Positions 8,196-11,561 of a stretch of DNA of 11,561 nucleotides are shown in pieces. A model generated the notes under the pieces. The model did not search any database and was not told the DNA's origin. It worked only from the letters and a program-made list of their open reading frames with translations. The position numbers and the translations under genes are program-made. Origin of the DNA: Taibaiella sp. (GTDB lineage Bacteria > Bacteroidota > Bacteroidia > Chitinophagales > Chitinophagaceae); the NCBI GenBank assembly GCA_019454705.1, contig JACFNS010000027.1, forward strand, positions 2,116 through 13,676. The letters are read 5' to 3'. The stretch's first letter is position 1. Each line of letters starts with the position of its first letter.

Positions 8196-8218
8196 AATTT
8201 ATCTTAAAGTGCAATGTG

Positions 8219-8226
8219 CAAATATA
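8219..8226 (-). promoter_or_regulatory. likely -7 element of the gyrA promoter
   Basis: The minus strand reads TATATTTG, a full match to the Bacteroidota -7 consensus TAnnTTTG. It ends 23 nt before the gyrA ATG, leaving a short leader of about 15-18 nt. The -33 TTG is not clear at the expected distance. The position in a divergent intergenic region just upstream of a housekeeping gene supports it. Confidence 0.5.
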
Positions 8227-8342
8227 GCCAAAAATGCCGTATTAAAGGGCGTAATAATATTCACATATACACATTTTAACATTCATACCTTATACCCGGG
8301 AATCATATTATCAATGGGCATTCTGGTATTGTTAGAAGATAG

Positions 8343-8374
8343 TTTGCCGGTATGTTTCATTATCACTATTTTTC
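8343..8374 (+). promoter_or_regulatory. candidate promoter of the glycosyltransferase gene
   Basis: TTTG at 8343-8346, a 20-nt spacer, then TATTTTTC at 8367-8374, which matches TAnnTTTG except for the final base. Spacing fits the Bacteroidota -33/-7 arrangement, and the element ends 25 nt before the ATG at 8400. The rest of the 204-bp divergent region 8196-8399 holds only this and the gyrA element; I see no other gene or repeat in it. Confidence 0.4.
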
Positions 8375-8399
8375 ATCTTAAAATTTCATCCGACAAAAG

Positions 8400-9950
8400 A
8401 TGCGACAATTACTGCAAACCCACTGGCCTGCAATCCTGACAATAGTCATCGCACTGGTTATAGGCCTTGACATCTACCAGGATTTTGGTGTTTCTATAGA
8501 CGAAACCAGCCAGCGGGAAATAGGACTTGCAGCATATAACTACGCCAGGGGCTATTTCCCCGGAAATTATCACGACTTCACCCTGCGCGATCATGGTCCG
8601 GGCTTTGAATGGATATATCTTTTCTTCGAAAAATTGCTCAACCTCACTAAAATGAGGGATATTTTCCTCTCCCGGCACCTGATTACATATTTATTTTTTG
8701 TTCTTACAACCTCAACTATCTACTTATGGATTTATCGTGTTTTCGCCAGTCGCTGGTTAGCTGCTTTAGGATTGGCAGCATTGTTGTTTCACCCGGTTAT
8801 TTTCGGGCATGCGTTTTTCAACCCCAAAGACGTACCTGCCATGTGTATATTCCTGGTTTCTATGGTATCGATGCAATGGGCTTTTAGCAGCAACAAGATG
8901 CTGCCTTACTTGATACTGGGGCTTATTTGCGGGTACAGCACCACATTCAGGTTATTAAATATCATTATCCTATTGCCTATTGGATTGTTCTTTATTATCG
9001 ACCTGTTTGCAGCATTCAGAAATGGGAACGCACAACGGGTAGTTATTGCCGGATTGTTGGTGCTGGCGGGCACTTGTATTACACTATATACCTTCTGGCC
9101 TACCCTGTGGGAAGATCCCATAGCCGGCATGAAGTACATTTATGAAACCAACTCAAAGTATCCATGGGATGGTATATTGCAATTCGGCGGCATGCAGATC
9201 CGCTCTACAAACCTACCCTGGAGTTATATACCTACATGGTTCTTTATTACTACACCTGAGATGATTTTACTATCCGGTATTATCGGCGCAACATATTTAT
9301 TGGTTAGGGTAATAGACGAGCCGGCACAATATTGCCAAAACACCCCCAAACGCAGCATATTACTTGCATTCATATGCTTCCTGGTACCCATAGTTGTGGT
9401 CGTTTGCAAAGACGCAGTATTGTACGATGGCTGGAGGCATATGTATTTTATCTACCCCGGGTTTGTCATGTTGGCGGTATTTGGTTTCAGCGAATTACTT
9501 AAAAACAGGTCGAAGCTGATATTATGGTCGCTGTGTATACTGCAATTCATATTCATTGCGCGCTTTATGATTAAGAACCACCCCTTCGAACATGTGTATT
9601 TCAATAGCTTCGTGTCACATGAGGAAGATTACCTGATGAACAATTATGAGCTGGACTATTGGGGAACTTCGCACAAACTCGGGCTTGAATGGCTGGCTCA
9701 GTACGACCGGCGATATGGCATAAAACTTTATGAAGACATGTGGACAATCAGAGACAATCACTCTTTTTTGAATGTGGCCTTGCATCCGAAATTTGTCTTT
9801 ACAAAGGATATTAACGAAGCCGAATACCACCTCCAATTTTTCAGAACCCACCCCTATTGGTTCCCAAACGAAGAAGTACCAGCCGAAAATATTATTTATG
9901 AAAAACGGGTATCTGGCAGCCCTATATACAGAATTGTAAAGCTACGTTAA
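8400..9950 (+). CDS. polytopic GT-C glycosyltransferase (GT39/PMT-ARNT-like)
   Basis: Integral-membrane protein of 516 residues with a first membrane helix at about 11-27 followed directly by SIDET (32-36). The acidic pair D34/E35 after helix 1 is where GT-C enzymes keep their catalytic Asp in the first periplasmic loop. About ten further hydrophobic segments follow between about 90 and 405. Motifs FFNPKD (near 140) and YDGWRHMYFIYP (near 341-352) recur in the PMT-like families. The C-terminal 110 residues are soluble. By family it would move a sugar from a polyprenyl-phosphate carrier to a lipid, glycan or protein on the periplasmic side; donor and acceptor cannot be told. No carrier-lipid or polysaccharide genes are adjacent. 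ATG 8400 is the start. Its TAA overlaps the stop of the convergent thioesterase gene. Confidence 0.78.
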   Translation: MRQLLQTHWPAILTIVIALVIGLDIYQDFGVSIDETSQREIGLAAYNYARGYFPGNYHDFTLRDHGPGFEWIYLFFEKLLNLTKMRDIFLSRHLITYLFFVLTTSTIYLWIYRVFASRWLAALGLAALLFHPVIFGHAFFNPKDVPAMCIFLVSMVSMQWAFSSNKMLPYLILGLICGYSTTFRLLNIIILLPIGLFFIIDLFAAFRNGNAQRVVIAGLLVLAGTCITLYTFWPTLWEDPIAGMKYIYETNSKYPWDGILQFGGMQIRSTNLPWSYIPTWFFITTPEMILLSGIIGATYLLVRVIDEPAQYCQNTPKRSILLAFICFLVPIVVVVCKDAVLYDGWRHMYFIYPGFVMLAVFGFSELLKNRSKLILWSLCILQFIFIARFMIKNHPFEHVYFNSFVSHEEDYLMNNYELDYWGTSHKLGLEWLAQYDRRYGIKLYEDMWTIRDNHSFLNVALHPKFVFTKDINEAEYHLQFFRTHPYWFPNEEVPAENIIYEKRVSGSPIYRIVKLR

Positions 9951-10369
9951 GGCTTTTTAAGTATTGCCATTGTCAGCCGGCTGACGCACACCAATTTGTC
10001 TCGTTCGTCTCTTATTTTAATATCCCACACATGGGTAGATGCCCCTATGTGCAAGGGTGTGGCCCGGGCAGTCACCAGGCCATCTTTTTTACCCCTTATG
10101 TGATTGCAGTTGATTTCCAGCCCTACACATAGCTGCTTCTCCCTGTCTATGCACAAAGATGCCGCAACACTGCCCACAGTTTCAGCAAGTGCGGCAGAGG
10201 CGCCACCGTGCAGTAAACCATAGGGCTGGCGGGTGTTTTCATTCACCGGCATAGTAGCTTCCAGGTAGTCTTCGGCTACGGTTGTAAAGCGGATATCCAG
10301 TATTTCTGCCATAGTGCCGGCCGCCAGGCTGTTCAATTCTCCGGGTGTAGCAAGGGGGTCTGTCCACAT
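9947..10369 (-). CDS. hotdog-fold acyl-CoA thioesterase, MenI/YdiI-like
   Basis: A 140-residue single hotdog domain. Motif QPYGLLHGGASAALAE at 48-63 places Q48, H54 and E63 exactly where E. coli YdiI/MenI has its catalytic Gln, His and Glu. The start (MWTDPLATPGELN), the MPV strand and the final LTMAIL strand also follow that family. YdiI/MenI hydrolyses 1,4-dihydroxy-2-naphthoyl-CoA in menaquinone synthesis, and Bacteroidota use menaquinone, so this is a plausible role. However, no men genes are visible, and close relatives (PaaI, EntH) act on other aryl-CoA or acyl-carrier substrates, so no gene symbol is given. ATG 10369 is the start. The stop overlaps the convergent glycosyltransferase stop within the four bases 9947-9950. 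Confidence 0.88.
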   Translation of the reverse strand: MWTDPLATPGELNSLAAGTMAEILDIRFTTVAEDYLEATMPVNENTRQPYGLLHGGASAALAETVGSVAASLCIDREKQLCVGLEINCNHIRGKKDGLVTARATPLHIGASTHVWDIKIRDERDKLVCVSRLTMAILKKP

Positions 10370-10447
10370 CTTTACGTCTATTTTGTTTAGTTTTTAGAAT
10401 GCTATAAAAATATTATTAGGGAATAATACGGAATGATAAAACAATAT

Positions 10448-10455
10448 TACATTTG
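10448..10455 (+). promoter_or_regulatory. likely -7 element for the saccharopine reductase-like gene
   Basis: TACATTTG matches TAnnTTTG in full and ends 32 nt before the ATG at 10488. No TTG is seen at the usual -33 spacing, so support is partial. The divergent gap 10370-10487 is AT-rich and contains no other clear gene. Confidence 0.4.
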
Positions 10456-10487
10456 ATAAGGTAAAACCCCTTATTTTTTGCAAATAT

Positions 10488-11561
10488 ATGCAGACGATTC
10501 TTGTAGCAGGCGCAGGCAAAACTTCTGTTTTCCTGGTAGATTATTTACTTACTCATGCACAACGTTCAGGATGGAAAGTAATAGTAACAGACAACGACCT
10601 GGATGCAATCAACGACAAAATAAATAACCACCCGCGTGCTGAGGCGCAGGCACTGGACATTACCGATGACAAAAAAAGGTCATCGCTGGTTGGTAAGGCG
10701 GATATAGTAGTATCGCTGCTGCCACCGGCACTGCATATTTTGCTGGCCAAAGACTGCCTGAAATACAAAAAGCACCTCATTACATCTTCCTACGTTTCGC
10801 CCGAAATGAAAGAGCTGCATACTGAAGCCAAACAGGCCGGCCTGATGTTTATGTGCGAAATGGGGCTCGACCCTGGCATCGACCATATGACCGCCAGCCA
10901 GATTGTACATGGTATTCAGAAAGTGGCAGGGGCTATCATATCTTTTAAGTCTTTTACAGGCGGGCTTGTATCGTCCGAGTCGGATACGAATCCCTGGCAC
11001 TATAAATTCAGCTGGAACCCGCGGAACGTGGTACTGGCCGGCAGGGATGGCGCCAAATACCTGTCTAATGGCAAGGTGGTGGATGTGCCCTATGCCGAGC
11101 TGTTTGCGCATCCTAAACGTGGTGCAAAAATAGAAGGCATCAGCCCCCTTGTCTATTACCCTAACAGGGATTCGCTCACCTATATGTCGCTATACGACCT
11201 GCCCGATGTCAAGACCTTTATGCGTGCCACATACCGCTTCCAGGGGTTCATGCGCGGATGGAATGTTTTAGTTCAACTGGGCCTTACCGACCCCGATGAT
11301 AAAGTGAAGGACACCACATACGCAGCATGGGTGCGCAGCAAAAATGGCTTTGACGATAAGAAACCATTAATTAATCAAGTGGCAGAAAAGATGGGAATGA
11401 CAGTGGACGACGCGCCCATCGCCATGGTGGCATGGCTGGGTGTTTTTGACGATGAACCCATCAAACCTAAAAAGAATAACTCCGCCGACATCTTACTGGA
11501 CGTGCTGCTCCGCAAATGGACAATGAAACCGGAAGATAAAGATCTGGTGATTATGCGGCAC
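10488..11561 (+). CDS. Lys9-type saccharopine dehydrogenase/reductase-like protein (partial, 3' end missing)
   Basis: Reads open from ATG 10488 to the last base, 358 residues; the usual length is about 440-450, so roughly the last fifth is missing. An N-terminal Rossmann fold begins with VAGAGKTS (6-13); the third position of the glycine motif is Ser instead of Gly. Family signatures typical of yeast Lys9 follow in the right order: SSYVSPEM (100-107), EMGLDPGIDH (124-133), FTGGL (156-160), NPWHYKFSW (168-176) and YYPNRDS (223-229). Lys9 enzymes interconvert saccharopine with aminoadipate semialdehyde and glutamate using NADP(H). In a bacterium that probably makes lysine by the diaminopimelate route, the gene more likely serves lysine breakdown or a related amino-acid reaction. 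No partner such as a lysine-ketoglutarate reductase lies in the window. Confidence 0.85.
   Translation, partial: MQTILVAGAGKTSVFLVDYLLTHAQRSGWKVIVTDNDLDAINDKINNHPRAEAQALDITDDKKRSSLVGKADIVVSLLPPALHILLAKDCLKYKKHLITSSYVSPEMKELHTEAKQAGLMFMCEMGLDPGIDHMTASQIVHGIQKVAGAIISFKSFTGGLVSSESDTNPWHYKFSWNPRNVVLAGRDGAKYLSNGKVVDVPYAELFAHPKRGAKIEGISPLVYYPNRDSLTYMSLYDLPDVKTFMRATYRFQGFMRGWNVLVQLGLTDPDDKVKDTTYAAWVRSKNGFDDKKPLINQVAEKMGMTVDDAPIAMVAWLGVFDDEPIKPKKNNSADILLDVLLRKWTMKPEDKDLVIMRH

Noticed and set aside
7389-8207. Long plus-strand ORF (272 codons) opposite the 5' part of gyrA.
   Set aside because: Rich in His, Tyr, Val and Cys with no domain, as expected from the reverse of a conserved coding sequence; gyrA accounts for this stretch.
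8340-8346. TAGTTTG as a -7 element for the glycosyltransferase gene.
   Set aside because: It is one base short of TAnnTTTG. The TTTG within it fits better as the -33 part of the TTTG-N20-TATTTTTC candidate.
10481-10488. Minus-strand TATATTTG as the thioesterase -7 element.
   Set aside because: It matches in full but lies about 112 nt before the thioesterase ATG and overlaps the A of the ATG of the divergent gene. No -33 was found, so it may be chance in AT-rich DNA.
10553-11111. Minus-strand ORFs opposite the right-end gene (10553-10780 and 10680-11111).
   Set aside because: They are antisense to an open frame of 358 codons with Lys9 family signatures; they show no domain of their own.

Overview
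The window looks like an ordinary chromosomal stretch of a Bacteroidota bacterium, most likely a Chitinophagaceae-type member. The reasons are the protein families present, the near absence of Shine-Dalgarno sequences, and several matches to the Bacteroidota -7 promoter element TAnnTTTG ahead of genes. There is no mobile element, CRISPR array, tRNA or rRNA. Ten protein genes are supported: eight complete and two cut by the window ends.

Layout from left to right. A DEAD-box RNA helicase of the RhlE type runs leftward off the start of the window. Diverging from it, a rightward pair encodes an LpxL/HtrB-type lipid acyltransferase and a membrane fatty acid desaturase with HxxxHH/HxxHH/HxxHH boxes. 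Converging on these from the right is a leftward run on the minus strand: gyrA, a secreted TPR protein, a second desaturase of the front-end (QxxHH) type, and a CspA-family cold shock protein. A strong hairpin at 2732-2753 separates the two converging units; its T-tract marks it as the terminator of the cold shock gene. Right of gyrA and diverging from it is a polytopic GT-C (PMT/ARNT-like) glycosyltransferase. Its stop codon overlaps that of a convergent hotdog thioesterase resembling MenI/YdiI. The window ends inside a rightward gene for a Lys9-type saccharopine reductase-like enzyme, open to the last base.

Taken together, the left two thirds bring together families that are often tied to growth in the cold: RNA helicase, lipid acyltransferase, two desaturases, CspA and gyrase. 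A membrane-fluidity/cold-acclimation neighbourhood is a reasonable hypothesis, but nothing in the sequence proves co-regulation. Four of the ten genes appear to start at TTG or GTG, each being the only possible start near the family's usual N-terminus. The helicase leader also carries a small SD-preceded mini-ORF and an 8-bp inverted repeat. I do not see a clearly new multi-gene system here; the findings are mostly modest.
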